NCBI GenBank assembly: GCA_965226915.1
Contig: CBDDEJ010000011.1
Coordinates: forward strand, 744,001-808,000
Length of the DNA stretch: 64,000 bases
Origin: Io17-Chloro-G2 sp965226915
GTDB taxonomy: Bacteria; Chloroflexota; Dehalococcoidia; Lucifugimonadales; UBA3495
Direction: 5' to 3'
In this document: positions 8,434-18,697 of the stretch, piece by piece
How positions within the stretch are numbered: position 1 is the first letter of the stretch
How the letters are laid out: each line of letters begins with the position of its first letter
Position numbers and translations under genes: made by a program
The notes under the pieces: model-generated
What the model was told of the DNA's origin: nothing
The model's input: the letters and a program-made list of their open reading frames with translations, nothing else
Database searches by the model: none

Positions 8434-9732
8434 TCAATCAGCCTCTAGGGGGCGGGTCCCGATGATTCCTTCGTCGGCCAACGCCGTTACATCCTCCGGC
8501 GCGAGGCCCAAAAGATCACCAAGCACGTATTCGTTGTGCTGGCCCAAGCCAGGCGCCGGTGTGGCTTCTTGCCTAGGATTCTCCGACAGCTTCCACGGAG
8601 TTGTCACCTGTTTGTATACCCCTGCTTCCGGGTGGTCAACCACATCCCAGAAATCCCTGGCTTCCAGGTGGGGGTCGACGATGGTCTCACCGCCCTTTAA
8701 CACGGCTCCGGCGGCGACCCCATGGGCCTGCAGCAGGTGCATGGCCTGGTAGTGACCGCGCTGCCCGGTCCATTGGGCGATGATTTGGTCGAGCCGTTCC
8801 CGGTTTTGGCGGCGCGTCACCGCAGTTTGAAACCCTGGCTCAGCGGCCAATTCAGGCTGGCCTAGCGCCCGGCACAACCCCAGCCACTCCTCATGGGAGC
8901 CCACGGAGACAGCCACCCACATGTCGTCTCCCGCACAGGGATAAACCCCCTGGGGAGCCATGCCGGGATGTGTGTTGCCCGCCGGCGCGGCTACTCGGCC
9001 AGTTACCGAAAAGTCCAACACGGCCTCGCCCAATACTCCAATCGTGGCCTCTCTCTGGGAGAGATCTATGAATCCACCTATTCCGGTCTTGCGGCGACGG
9101 CGCAGCCCGGCCATCACCGCTCCCACTCCTAGAATGCCGACCAAGGGGTCGGGGAACGTCTCGTTGGTCATCATTGGAGGGCCATCTTCATACCCGGTGA
9201 TCGAAGCTATTCCGGCAGTCTGCTCCAACGTGGACCCCAGAGAACCGTAATCCCTCTCTGGGCCTGAGTTGCCTTGGCTGCTGATCTTCAAATAGATCAA
9301 CTGGGGGTTGGCTTTGGCAACAGTTGCGAAGCCTAATCCCAGGCGGTCCATTACCGGCGCCCGATAATTTTCAAGGAGCAGGTCGCAGATCTTGGCCAAT
9401 TCCAGGAAAAGTTCCTTGCCCCTGGCTTTGCTCAGGTCCAGGGCGATGCTGAGTTTGTTGACATTTCGGTGGACGTGGTGAGCCGAGCGGTTCCACGGGC
9501 GCTCTCCTGGTTCTCCTCCGGGGTAACTGCGGTACTGCCCAGGGGTGGGCTTGGGTCTGCCCCTGCTTATGTCCATGCGGGAACATGACTCGACCTTGAT
9601 AACCTGAGCCCCCATGAAACCTAAAAGGAAGGTAGTGTAAGGGCCCGCGGCCACCTGGGTCAGGTCCAAGATTCTCAATCCTTCTAAGGCGGAACGTGGC
9701 AAGACATCCTCCTGAAATCTCGAATCGGCCAT
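8434..9732 (-). CDS. CaiB/BaiF CoA-transferase family protein
   Basis: This 432-residue family III CoA-transferase shows LEGLRILDLTQVAAGPYTT at the N-terminus, GAQVIKVE, LLLENYRAPVMDRLGL, and a segment FPDPLVGILG near residue 195 that would supply the catalytic aspartate. Such enzymes move CoA between carboxylic acids through aspartyl-CoA. The preferred acid cannot be predicted. It lies 72 bp from the next CoA-transferase gene and upstream of a crotonase; all three are on the minus strand and probably form an operon. It is only distantly related to its neighbour, so a very recent duplication is unlikely. Confidence 0.9.
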   Translation of the reverse strand: MADSRFQEDVLPRSALEGLRILDLTQVAAGPYTTFLLGFMGAQVIKVESCSRMDISRGRPKPTPGQYRSYPGGEPGERPWNRSAHHVHRNVNKLSIALDLSKARGKELFLELAKICDLLLENYRAPVMDRLGLGFATVAKANPQLIYLKISSQGNSGPERDYGSLGSTLEQTAGIASITGYEDGPPMMTNETFPDPLVGILGVGAVMAGLRRRRKTGIGGFIDLSQREATIGVLGEAVLDFSVTGRVAAPAGNTHPGMAPQGVYPCAGDDMWVAVSVGSHEEWLGLCRALGQPELAAEPGFQTAVTRRQNRERLDQIIAQWTGQRGHYQAMHLLQAHGVAAGAVLKGGETIVDPHLEARDFWDVVDHPEAGVYKQVTTPWKLSENPRQEATPAPGLGQHNEYVLGDLLGLAPEDVTALADEGIIGTRPLEAD

Positions 9733-9804
9733 GGAACCACAACTTCCATCGGCGACGGCATGAAAAGTTCAAGACTTCCAGTTTGTATGTTCAGACTATC
9801 GGGG

Positions 9805-10992
9805 CTACACGACGCCCGATCGTTTCATCTGTTCCAACTCGGCGGTCGAGAACCCTAACCGGCCGCAATAAACATCTTGGTTGTGCTCCCCCAACTGGGG
9901 CGCCGGAAAATGGGAAGCCGAAACGCCCTCCATTTTGAATGGCGGTCCGGGTAAGATCGCGGCAACGCCGGATTCGATTTCCGTCTGTTGCCAAAAATCC
10001 CGGAACTTCAGTTGTTCAGAATTCACCAGGTCCTCCACCGTGGCGACGTATCCTGCAATGCTGCGCAACCCCTGCAAGGTATGGTAAACATCTTCCTTCA
10101 GCAGACCGCCGGTCCAACGTCCCACCACCTCAAGCAGTTCTTGCTGATTCTCCCGGCGAGCCTGGGGCGAGTTGAATCTAGGATCATCTTTTAGCTCGGG
10201 GACGCCCATCAGGTCACAGGCCCGGTCCCAGGTTTCCGCCTGAACCCCAGTTTCCAGACCCGGACTGATCCAGCCGTCTTTCGCTCGGACCAGGTTGGTC
10301 TCTCTTCGCTCCGGTTCGTGGCCAAACTGGGAATGGATAGACGAATGTATCTGCGCCACGGTGATGGCCTCCATGGCGGAGATATCCACATGCTGGCCGA
10401 TTCCTTGGCAATCCCTGGCATAAAGAGCAACCATTGTGGCCGAAAAGGCGCACGCCCCGACAGTAAAAAGAGCGGCATTGCCGCCTACCTTGAGTGGTTC
10501 CCGGCTCGGCAACCCAATGGGATGCATCAAGGCTCCGGCGGCTTGAGCGACTAGGTCCGAACCTCTGTAATCTCGATACGGTCCCGATTGGCCAAACGGC
10601 GTGATGGAAGTATAGATCAAGCTTGGGTCCGACTCGGCGAGGACCGGATACGCCAAACCCAGCCCGGCCATATATCCGGGAGGGAAATTCTCAACGAGGA
10701 AATCGGATTCTCGGGAAAGCCGCTTAAGGATCTGCGCCCCGGTCGTGGTCTCCAGGTTAAGTGTTATGCTTTGTTTTGATTGATTAAGGGAATGAAACAA
10801 TGCGCTTTGGCTGTGGGCGCCGCCGGAGAATAATGGATCAGCGGTCCGGGAAACGTCTCCAACCCCGGGCCGTTCAATCTTCAAAACCCGGGCGCCCAAA
10901 TTCGCCAGCAGCCGGGTGCAAAGGGCCCCGGCAACCCCTTCGCTCAGGTCTAAGACTGTGATATCCCCCAAGGTCGTCTCGTTGTCCAACAT
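9805..10992 (-). CDS. CaiB/BaiF CoA-transferase family protein
   Basis: This 395-residue family III CoA-transferase opens ITVLDLSEGVAGALCTRLLANLG, with GARVLKIERPG, DFLVENFPPGYMAGLGL and a YRGSDLVAQAAG stretch. The catalytic-Asp region (expected near residue 165) is less canonical than in its neighbour. The family preference for Asp should therefore be checked by alignment. The ATG at 10992 follows GGAGAT. It is the first gene of a likely CoA-transferase/CoA-transferase/crotonase operon. Upstream is a 20-bp inverted repeat (11175-11247) that could act as operator. Confidence 0.88.
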   Translation of the reverse strand: MLDNETTLGDITVLDLSEGVAGALCTRLLANLGARVLKIERPGVGDVSRTADPLFSGGAHSQSALFHSLNQSKQSITLNLETTTGAQILKRLSRESDFLVENFPPGYMAGLGLAYPVLAESDPSLIYTSITPFGQSGPYRDYRGSDLVAQAAGALMHPIGLPSREPLKVGGNAALFTVGACAFSATMVALYARDCQGIGQHVDISAMEAITVAQIHSSIHSQFGHEPERRETNLVRAKDGWISPGLETGVQAETWDRACDLMGVPELKDDPRFNSPQARRENQQELLEVVGRWTGGLLKEDVYHTLQGLRSIAGYVATVEDLVNSEQLKFRDFWQQTEIESGVAAILPGPPFKMEGVSASHFPAPQLGEHNQDVYCGRLGFSTAELEQMKRSGVV

Positions 10993-11174
10993 ATCTCCAC
11001 TGATGAACTGGGACCCAAATATGAAACGGCTTCAGGATACAGCAGGAAATCGCCGGCGTGCAAAACCGGGGCGGTAATGGAAGGCAGTTGGTGTAGACGC
11101 CGGTTTTTCTTCCAGTCAGAAGTAAACGGCCAGCTAAATCGCAACGTTGCTATCAACTACGCCGAGTTACGTTC

Positions 11175-11247
11175 ATCATATTGACGCAAACCCCAATTAT
11201 ATTCATACCTTGTGATTAGGCGCGGAGGGGGTTTGCGTCAATATGAT
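11175..11247. repeat. Perfect 20-bp inverted repeat, 33-bp spacer
   Basis: The arms at 11175-11194 and 11228-11247 are exact reverse complements containing TTGACGCAAACCCC. Each arm carries a TTGACG that could serve as a -35 pointing inward, so the block may be a regulated divergent promoter or a small mobile element. The wider gap 10993-11794 has no convincing gene. Confidence 0.6.
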
Positions 11248-11794
11248 CTGGATAGACACCTGTCGTTTCCGTTTGTTAGTTTCCAGTTGGCTTTAAATGG
11301 CCACCGCACGAATCCCCTGAAGCCTTTACACCGGCCCTCATCCGTCACATTTTTGTTATGCTTCACACCGATGTTGTTACATTATCGACATCCACCTCGG
11401 CCGATTTTGAGGTAAATTCAAGCCTGTTAACTCACATCATTTGTAGGAGTAACTCATATTCATCCACCAATGAAATATGCCGGGAAACATACCGGCGTTT
11501 CCTGGCCGCCTTCATGCGATCAAAATGACTGCCTTGGTTCGTGGAAAGATCCGAATCCCCTTCTCGGGATTTCTAATTCCGGCAACAGCACACCTTCATG
11601 AGGCCCATCATCGAAATAGAACTGAACACGTCACCTTTAGGCGGGTGGAGGTCGGCGTCAATCCCCAGCTTTGGCGCCGCGCTAGTCATCAATTCGGCAG
11701 GCCTATCGGCCATTTTGTTGGACGTTCAATGGATATCATTGGGGCTAAAAGGGCTACCCCGTTTCCGCAACCTTCTGGAGCCGGGATAAGAAGC

Positions 11795-14700
11795 ATGCTG
11801 TCATTGGACGGAATCCTGTTAGCAAATCCATGGCCGGCCCGAACTAAATGGGCCATCTTCCTCGGAATTTTGGGGATTTACGTGGCATGCTTCAGGTTTT
11901 TGGAGCAGGAAGTTGGGCCCATGGCCGCGATATTTGTCACTATGCCGGTCCTGTTTGGCGCATGGCTGTTTGGCTGGCGGGGTGGAGTTGGGGCGGGACT
12001 GGCGAGCTACCCGTTAAATTTGGTCTTGATATGGGTCGTGATGCCCGGCGACCTGCAAGCTTGGGCGGCCCAAACGGGAATAATCGCCAGCTCAGCGGCG
12101 GTGTTGACCGGCTCGATAATAGGGAAAATAACGGATTCGCGCGTGCAGTTGGCCCAGGAATTGAAGACGTTACGCCGAATACATGAATCCCAAATCCTTC
12201 TGACCAAGCAGGAGGAAATCCTCGCGGAGATTGAGCGAATCATCCACGTTGCTCCTGAGATCGAGCAGGTTTTCGAGCCCCTGGCTTCTCAGGCTGGTCA
12301 GCTCATACCCTATGACTACCTGTCCATTACCTCCACCGACCTGGAAGCGGGAACCGCACGAAGATTATACGTCACTGGGACGGTTATACCCGGACGAGAA
12401 TGCGGAGAAACGGCTCCTCTGTCAAACACTTTAAGCGGAGAAATCGCTCTAACGGGCGCCACATATACTTTAGACGCTGATTCGGAATCAGAAATCCCAT
12501 CGCGGTTTCCCGATCTGGCGGATGGCTACCAAATGGGTCTGCGCTCGTTCCTGGCGGCGCCGCTGATCTCGAGCGACCGCGTTATCGGTGCAATCCAATT
12601 CCAGGCTTGCCACACCCACGCCTATCAGGAAAGTCATATTGAAATGGCCAAAGACGTGGCGTATCAGATCTCCGGCGCCATCGCCAACGCCCAGCTCGAC
12701 TGGGAACGGATACAGGCCGAACAATCCTTGAAAAAAAGCGAGGAACGCTACCGGTGCCTGGCGGAGATCAGCCGCATGGCCAGTTCATCCCCAAATCTTT
12801 CAGAAGCCGTAGACAACCTAATTTCGGCCATAGCTAAACTGGTGCCATTTGACTCGTTGTCGATTTCCAGGGTCAACTTGGAATCCGACTGGTCGAACAC
12901 AATCTATGAAACCTGGATGGATTCCGCCTCCGATGCGAGGAAAAGCCACAGATTCTCGAAAATTCCCCTATCTGGCACGATGACCCAAGAGGCGGCCGCG
13001 ACTCGCCTGCCTATACGGTACGATGCCATATCGGAGACTGAAGTTGCCTCTCGCTATCCTCGCATTCATCGCTTATACCAACGCGGCATGCGCCATTGAT
13101 TTCTGAAGATGCCGTTGTAGGAGTGCTCCATTTCGCCTCGCGAGGGAATAATGCCTACACCGAGGATCACCTCTCACTTTCCCAAGACATAGCGGCGCAA
13201 ATCGCCGGTTCCATCGCCAACTCTCAACTCTATACCGATCGGTTGCGGACGGAAGAAGAATTAAACCGCAGCCAAGAGCGATATCGCCGTATGGTGGAGA
13301 ACTCTCCCGATGCCATAGTAGTCACGAAAATGGATGAGATCATTTATGTAAATCCATCGGGAACCAAGCTATTGGGGGCGGTAGAGGATCAAAACGTCAT
13401 TGGCAAGCACTACTTGGATTTCGTCCATGCCGATTTTGCTGCCGTGACCACCGAGCGAATGGGCATGGCCCAAGAGGAGATGGAACCGATACCCCTGCGA
13501 CATGGCAAAATCGTGGGTTTGGACGGCCAGGTTCGAGACGCAGAAGTAAGTGGAACACCATTGGTCCAAGGAGGAGAAAGGACCTTACAACTCACTTTGA
13601 GGGATATCACCGGCCGCTTGCAGGCCGAGCAGGATTTGGTGGAAAGCGAAGCCAGAAGCGCCGCTCTATTGGAATACGCGTCGGAGGGCATCGTAGTGGC
13701 CAACGAGGCGGGCGAGATCGTGTTGGCCAATGCTCGCACCGAGGCGATGTTCGATTACACTCGGGCAGAACTCTTGGGTAACTCGGTGGATATCCTTCTA
13801 CCGGAAAATCTGAGGGCCTTCCATGGACATCACCGTGTTGGATTCAACCAAAACCCATCCAACCGCACCATGGGCCAAGGATTGCCACTCTCCGGCCGGC
13901 GAAAGGGCGGAAGCTTATTCCCGGTGGATGTTAGCCTCAGCCACATCAATACCCACGATGGCATGCTGACTCTCGCTTTCGTATCCGATGTGACCAAATC
14001 GAGAGAGGCGGAAGAAGCTATAAGGGAAAGCGAAGCGAAATACAGATCCCTGTTGGTCCAATCCCCCGATTTCGTATTCGTTAGCCGAGTGGATGATTTC
14101 AAATTCACCGACGTTAACGACCGGGCCTGCGTGGCCTATGGGTATAGCCTGGAGGAATTTTTTGAACCTGACCATTTTCGATATAGAAGTCGCCCCGGCT
14201 TTCGAAGAGGAAGTTCGGGCTTTGTACGATAACATTCCTGCCGGTCAGGTCATTGAGATCTTTGGCGTCAACAAACGAAAAAACGGAAGCACATTCCCGG
14301 TCCAAGTCAGGTTCACGAAATTGAACGACGAGCTTGCCCTCGCGAATGTACGCGATATAACGGAACTCCGCCAAGCAGAGGAGGAACAAACTAGGTTAGT
14401 AGAAGAAAACTTGATCATGGCCGAATTGGGAAGGATCATCAGTTCGTCGTCTGACTTCAGCGATGTGTTCGAGCTACTGGGTGTAGAGATTGCCAAGCTC
14501 GTCCCGTTTGACCGCATGGCGTTGATCATGGTTGAGGCCAACGGGGATTCAGGGGACCGACGTTCCGGGCCGCTTTCCTGACGACCCTGTGCCCATGGCC
14601 GGGACGACGGTGGAAGACATCATCCGCAGAAAGACAACTGCAATTTTGGAGGCGCCGACTGAAAACCATCTGAAGGATACCTTCCCAGGGCTGCTGCCCA

Positions 14701-15041
14701 GTTGGCTCGCTGGGTTGAGGTCGTTCATGGGCAAGCCATTATCGTTGGACTTGGAATACGAGCCGGGCGACGGCGGAGACGCCACCACCTTGATGGATTT
14801 TCTGGGATTCGTAGACCCCGAGATAGAGAATCTGGCGGCCGTTTTGGACTTAACAGAATCAGTGGAACGCCTCAATCCGCAAGAGAAAAAGGTATTGTGT
14901 CTACGCTACCTGAATGGCCTTTCTCAGACGGATGCCGCAGCCCGGATGGGCGTATCCCAGATGCAGGTTTCCCGGCTGCAACGCAGCACCCTGGCCAAAC
15001 TTCGAGACGCCCTCCAGGGACAAGATCCTCTGGTTTGCTAG
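11795..15041 (+). pseudogene. Frameshifted membrane PAS/GAF sensor with sigma-70 region 4-like output
   Basis: One long reading unit is spread over three frames. Starting at the ATG 11795, about four membrane helices (WAIFLGILGIYVACF onward, DUF4118-like) are followed by a GAF domain (12.2-12.7 kb) and a second GAF (12.8-13.2 kb). Then come three PAS domains (RMVENSPDAIVVTK, LEYASEGIVVANEAG, LLVQSPDFVFVS), a partial GAF and a C-terminal helix-turn-helix, ERLNPQEKKVLCLRYL plus MGVSQMQVSRLQR, like region 4 of SigB/SigF-type factors. The frame changes near 13.09, 14.17 and 14.54 kb, and the last GAF also looks internally shortened. An upstream open stretch from 11477 lacks family features. The intact ancestor would have been a direct sensor-to-transcription protein. 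Either real decay or sequencing indels explain the breaks. Confidence 0.75.
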
Positions 15042-15358
15042 GGTGAAACCCTCCTCAACCCTATTCCTCCGGTAACCATTCCTTCCCCTGATACCTTCCG
15101 GTTGGGAATCCAGTCTGCCAATGTCTGGGCCTCAACCGGCGGGCCGAACCTGCCTTTCCCGCCACGCCTCATTCAATTCCAACTTTCGAGCCGGCCAGCG
15201 TCCAGTGGTCCCATCCGCGTCTAATTCCAAACCCTGTTGACCCCAACGGGCGGCGATGCTACAGTCACGCCAAACCTTGGGCGTGCCTAGCCAAGCCGGC
15301 CTGCGCACCGAATTAGCCTTGGCCGCACGTCCTCGACCAACTCAGATCGAGGTGGGTT
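15042..15358. other. Intergenic, no gene seen
   Basis: I see no coding frame, clear hairpin or promoter here apart from an AGGTGG ribosome-binding site just before the ATG at 15359. Confidence 0.4.
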
Positions 15359-16441
15359 ATGAGAGCCGCTGTTTTAAGGGAAGTAGACCGGCCACTGGAA
15401 GTTGAGGAAGTCCGGGTGGACAATCCCGGCCCCAGAGAGGTTTTGATCCGGACCGGGGCGACCGGAGTCTGCCATAGTGACCTCCACTTCATTGAAGGAA
15501 AATACAGTATCGCCATGCCGGCCGTTCTGGGGCACGAAGCCGCAGGCACGGTGGAGTCGGTGGGATCCCAGGTTAGCTACGTGAAGCCCGGCGACACGGT
15601 GATAACCTGCCTGTCGGTCTTCTGCGGCCATTGCGACCGTTGCCTCAGCGGCCGGCCCAACCTTTGCCACCGCGATGACGTAGTGCGCGGTCCCAACGAA
15701 GCCTCCCGCCTCCGCCAGGGAGACACCCCCATCACGCAAATGGCTCAAATCTCATCCTTCGCCGAGCAGATGCTGGTCCACGAAAACGCCACGGTCAAGG
15801 TGCGAGACGACGTTCCTTTTGAACAACTGGCTTTGATCGGTTGCGGAGTGACCACGGGAGTAGGCGCGGCGTTGAACACGGCCAAAGTTGAGCCGGGCAG
15901 CACCGTAGCGGTGATAGGTTGCGGCGGCGTGGGCCTGAGCGTCATCCAGGGAGCGATTCTGGCGGGGGCTTTGCGAGTCATCGCCGTGGACTCCGTCGAA
16001 ACCAAATTGACCATGGCCAGAGAGTTCGGCGCCACCGACGTGATCGATGCTTCCAGCGGCGACGTCGTGGAAAAAATCCGCGACTTGACCAACGGAGGGG
16101 TCGACTACTCCTTTGAAGCCATCGGCAAGAAAGAAACCGCCGAGCAGGCGTTTGACATGCTCACCGCAGGGGGCGCCGCCACCATCATAGGGATGATACC
16201 GCAGGGGACCAAAATCGAACTCGACGGCCCTTCGTTTCTGCGGGAACGCAAGATACAGGGCAGCAGCATGGGCTCCAACCGTTTCCGGATCGACATGCCC
16301 CGCTACATCGAATTCTACTTACAGGGACGCCTGAAGCTGGACCAGATGGTTTCCCGGCGCATGAAATTGGAGCAGGTGAACGAAGCCTTCGAAGATATGA
16401 AACAAGGCAATGTGGCCCGCACCGTGATCAATTTCAGTTAG
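15359..16441 (+). CDS. Zinc-dependent alcohol dehydrogenase (class III/mycothiol-type)
   Basis: This 360-residue medium-chain dehydrogenase has the catalytic zinc ligands in GVCHSD (Cys near 37) and GHEAAG (His-Glu near 60). The structural zinc site is CGHCDRCLSGRPNLC (near 90-104), and the Rossmann motif VIGCGGVGLSVI is near residue 180. The closest resemblance is to the family that includes S-(hydroxymethyl)glutathione/mycothiol dehydrogenases, but the substrate is not fixed by these motifs. The gene is complete. It converges with the minus-strand luciferase-like cluster 41 bp away. Confidence 0.92.
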   Translation: MRAAVLREVDRPLEVEEVRVDNPGPREVLIRTGATGVCHSDLHFIEGKYSIAMPAVLGHEAAGTVESVGSQVSYVKPGDTVITCLSVFCGHCDRCLSGRPNLCHRDDVVRGPNEASRLRQGDTPITQMAQISSFAEQMLVHENATVKVRDDVPFEQLALIGCGVTTGVGAALNTAKVEPGSTVAVIGCGGVGLSVIQGAILAGALRVIAVDSVETKLTMAREFGATDVIDASSGDVVEKIRDLTNGGVDYSFEAIGKKETAEQAFDMLTAGGAATIIGMIPQGTKIELDGPSFLRERKIQGSSMGSNRFRIDMPRYIEFYLQGRLKLDQMVSRRMKLEQVNEAFEDMKQGNVARTVINFS

Positions 16442-16481
16442 GTAGACCGGGCACGCTCCCGGTTCGAGTACTTCGGCCTAA

Positions 16482-17381
16482 CTAGCCGGCCACTTCCTTG
16501 ACCGTTTCCAGGAACTGGGCAATGGCCCTCAAGTGGTCTTCCAGGGGACCCAAACCTCCCCTGCGGGTCTCCACTACCAGATGGGTGGCGCCCAACTCTT
16601 CCCAGGCCTTGGCCTCCCCCAACCAATCTGCAGGTTGTTTCCCGCCGATTCGGATGCGGCCTTCCAAGCCGAGTTCCGCCGGTTCACGTCCCGCGTCTTT
16701 CATGTATCCTCTGACCTTTTCCAGCAGGGCGCTTCCCTCTTGGTCCGGTGAAAAGTTAGGACACCAGCCGTCGGCCAACCGGGCTATGCGGCGCAACACC
16801 GGCTCCATCGGGTCGCCGGCGGCGTTGCCGCCCCCGCCCAGCCAAACGGGGATGGGGCGCTGCACCGGCAACGGGTTCAATCCCGCGTTGGTGACCCGGT
16901 GCCAGCGGCCTTCGAAGTTAACCACTTTTTGAGACCACAATGCCCGGAGCAAAGCAATTTGCTCGGCGCTTCTCCGGCCCCGGTTATGAAAATCCTGGCC
17001 TAATGCCTCGAATTCAACTTCGTTCCAGCCAACGCCGATGCCCAAACGCAGCCTTCCACCGCTGAGCACATCCACCTCGGCCGCTTGTTTCGCCACCAGA
17101 ACCGTCTGCCTCTGGGGCAGGATCAATATCCCAGTGGCCAAGCCTACGTCCTTGGTGATTGCCGCCATGTACCCCATCATTGTCATCGGTTCGTGGACCA
17201 CGCTTTGGTGGTTGTAAGACTGGAAAGACGGGTGGTTGTGGTGGCTGGGATCAGCTCCCAAAACGTGATCGGCGATAAATATGTGGGCATACCCGAGTCC
17301 CTCGGCGGTCTGGGCGAATTCTTTGATCTCGCCGGGGTCGGGGCCGATCTCCGTCTGGGGGAATATTGCTCCAATCTTCAC
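16482..17381 (-). CDS. LLM-class F420-dependent oxidoreductase
   Basis: This 299-residue luciferase-fold protein shows KIGAIFPQTEIGPDPGEI, LGYAHIFIADHVLG, the signature GGRLRLGIGVGWNEVEFEAL (near 105) and PIPVWLGGGGNAAGD. The start is GTG at 17381 with GGAG seven bases upstream. It is the last gene of a minus-strand run with another luciferase-like gene (17468), an NHL propeller, a UGSC protein and its partner, which suggests one catabolic operon. Substrate unknown. Confidence 0.88.
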   Translation of the reverse strand: MKIGAIFPQTEIGPDPGEIKEFAQTAEGLGYAHIFIADHVLGADPSHHNHPSFQSYNHQSVVHEPMTMMGYMAAITKDVGLATGILILPQRQTVLVAKQAAEVDVLSGGRLRLGIGVGWNEVEFEALGQDFHNRGRRSAEQIALLRALWSQKVVNFEGRWHRVTNAGLNPLPVQRPIPVWLGGGGNAAGDPMEPVLRRIARLADGWCPNFSPDQEGSALLEKVRGYMKDAGREPAELGLEGRIRIGGKQPADWLGEAKAWEELGATHLVVETRRGGLGPLEDHLRAIAQFLETVKEVAG

Positions 17382-17467
17382 TAAATGCTCTCCTGTTTGG
17401 GCAGGGCCTAAATGTCAACTAATCATGCCCAACCATTAAATTTAGATACTTCGCGTGGTCTTCCGGC

Positions 17468-18481
17468 TCATAATGCATGAACCGCCGGCAAAACTTGCTT
17501 GCCTACAAGCTCTATATGCTCCATCACGTCCCTGTGCGGCATGTCCGGATAGAACAGGCGCAACGCTACCTGGGTGAAACCCATTTCGTGGTATCCGGCG
17601 ATTTGCTCGACACATTCCTCGGGGCTGCCGACGATGAATGTGTCATCCATCAAAGTCTCCAAATCGCCGGTCATTTTTTCGGTCAACTCCGGGTCGGTCC
17701 CTTGGAAGCCGTGAGCATTATACTCTTGGTACTTGCGTTCAAACCCCCAACTGGCTTTCTCCAGGGCATTCTCCCGGCTCGGCGCGCAGAAAAACTCCCT
17801 GACTATCACCATCTCCTCAGGAATCGGGTGGCCGTTAACAGCCAAGGTCTCATGGTAGAGATCTATCTGGCCGCGAATGGCGGACTGGGATTGGGCAGGA
17901 CCCACAAACAGGGTATGACCTTCCCGGCCCACTCTTCGAATCGCCGGGTCGCTCATGCCGGCCAGCCAGATCTTAGGGTAGGGTTTCTGAAATGGTTGAG
18001 CCGTAGGCTTGGCGCCGGTGACGTGGAAAAACCGGCCATGATGGGTGACTTCGTCCTCTGTCCATAGCTTGATCATTAGCTCCAAAGCTTCAGACGCACG
18101 CCTGCCCCTTTCCGACATCTGGGTCCCAAAGGCTTCGCACTCTTCCGGCCGGTATCCCAAACCCAGCCCCAAGATCAACCGGCCTTCGCTGATGTGGTCC
18201 AAGGTCGCCGCCTGCTCTGCAACGTCCACCGGATTTAGCAAGGGCAACAGCAATATCGAAGTGGCCAGTTTCATATCCCCCGCCTCGGCCGCCAGGCGGG
18301 CCAACACGGGCCATGGTTGGAAGTGCTGAAATGGGTGGATCAAATAGTGGTGGGCCCAGCAGTATGTGTCGAAACCAGCGTCCCGGGCAGCCCGGAATTG
18401 CTCCAGGTGGCTTTGCCACTGCTCCTGCAAACCCATCGCTCCCTTGAGCACAACCTGACCTACCTGATACCCAGCCTCCAT
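17468..18481 (-). CDS. LLM-class flavin-dependent oxidoreductase
   Basis: This protein is 337 residues from the ATG at 18481, which follows GAGGG at a six-base spacing. The frame is open further upstream to 18571, but those residues do not match the family start. Seen: FRAARDAGFDTYCWAHHYL, a loop ATSILLLPLLNPVDVAEQAATLD, the signature GRLILGLGLGYRPEECEAFG and PKIWLAGMSDPAIRR. It is longer than the F420 members here and closer to the alkanal monooxygenase-like branch, so FMN is possible. It is 86 bp upstream of its paralogue at 16482. Confidence 0.87.
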   Translation of the reverse strand: MEAGYQVGQVVLKGAMGLQEQWQSHLEQFRAARDAGFDTYCWAHHYLIHPFQHFQPWPVLARLAAEAGDMKLATSILLLPLLNPVDVAEQAATLDHISEGRLILGLGLGYRPEECEAFGTQMSERGRRASEALELMIKLWTEDEVTHHGRFFHVTGAKPTAQPFQKPYPKIWLAGMSDPAIRRVGREGHTLFVGPAQSQSAIRGQIDLYHETLAVNGHPIPEEMVIVREFFCAPSRENALEKASWGFERKYQEYNAHGFQGTDPELTEKMTGDLETLMDDTFIVGSPEECVEQIAGYHEMGFTQVALRLFYPDMPHRDVMEHIELVGKQVLPAVHAL

Positions 18482-18697
18482 GGCTTTCCCTCTTGCAGTA
18501 TTTCCGAAAATTTCAAACGCCTTAGTATAAAAGGGTTTCGCCGCCAGGATAACCCCTGATTCGGCTTCCAAGTCTTCGCTTCCAAGTCAGGTCTAGTAGG
18601 CCATTTCGGGGATGCGGGAAAGTCCAGGTTTGGAGCGTGCCCATGTCGAGTGCTGCTCAGGCGTAGATCGCGGGAAAAAGCCGCCGCTTGGGGACAG

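Noticed and set aside
11598..11789. 63-codon ORF just before the sensor gene
   Set aside because: It lacks a good ribosome-binding site and any recognised family, and the sequence is also open in another frame. Could be real, but not supported.
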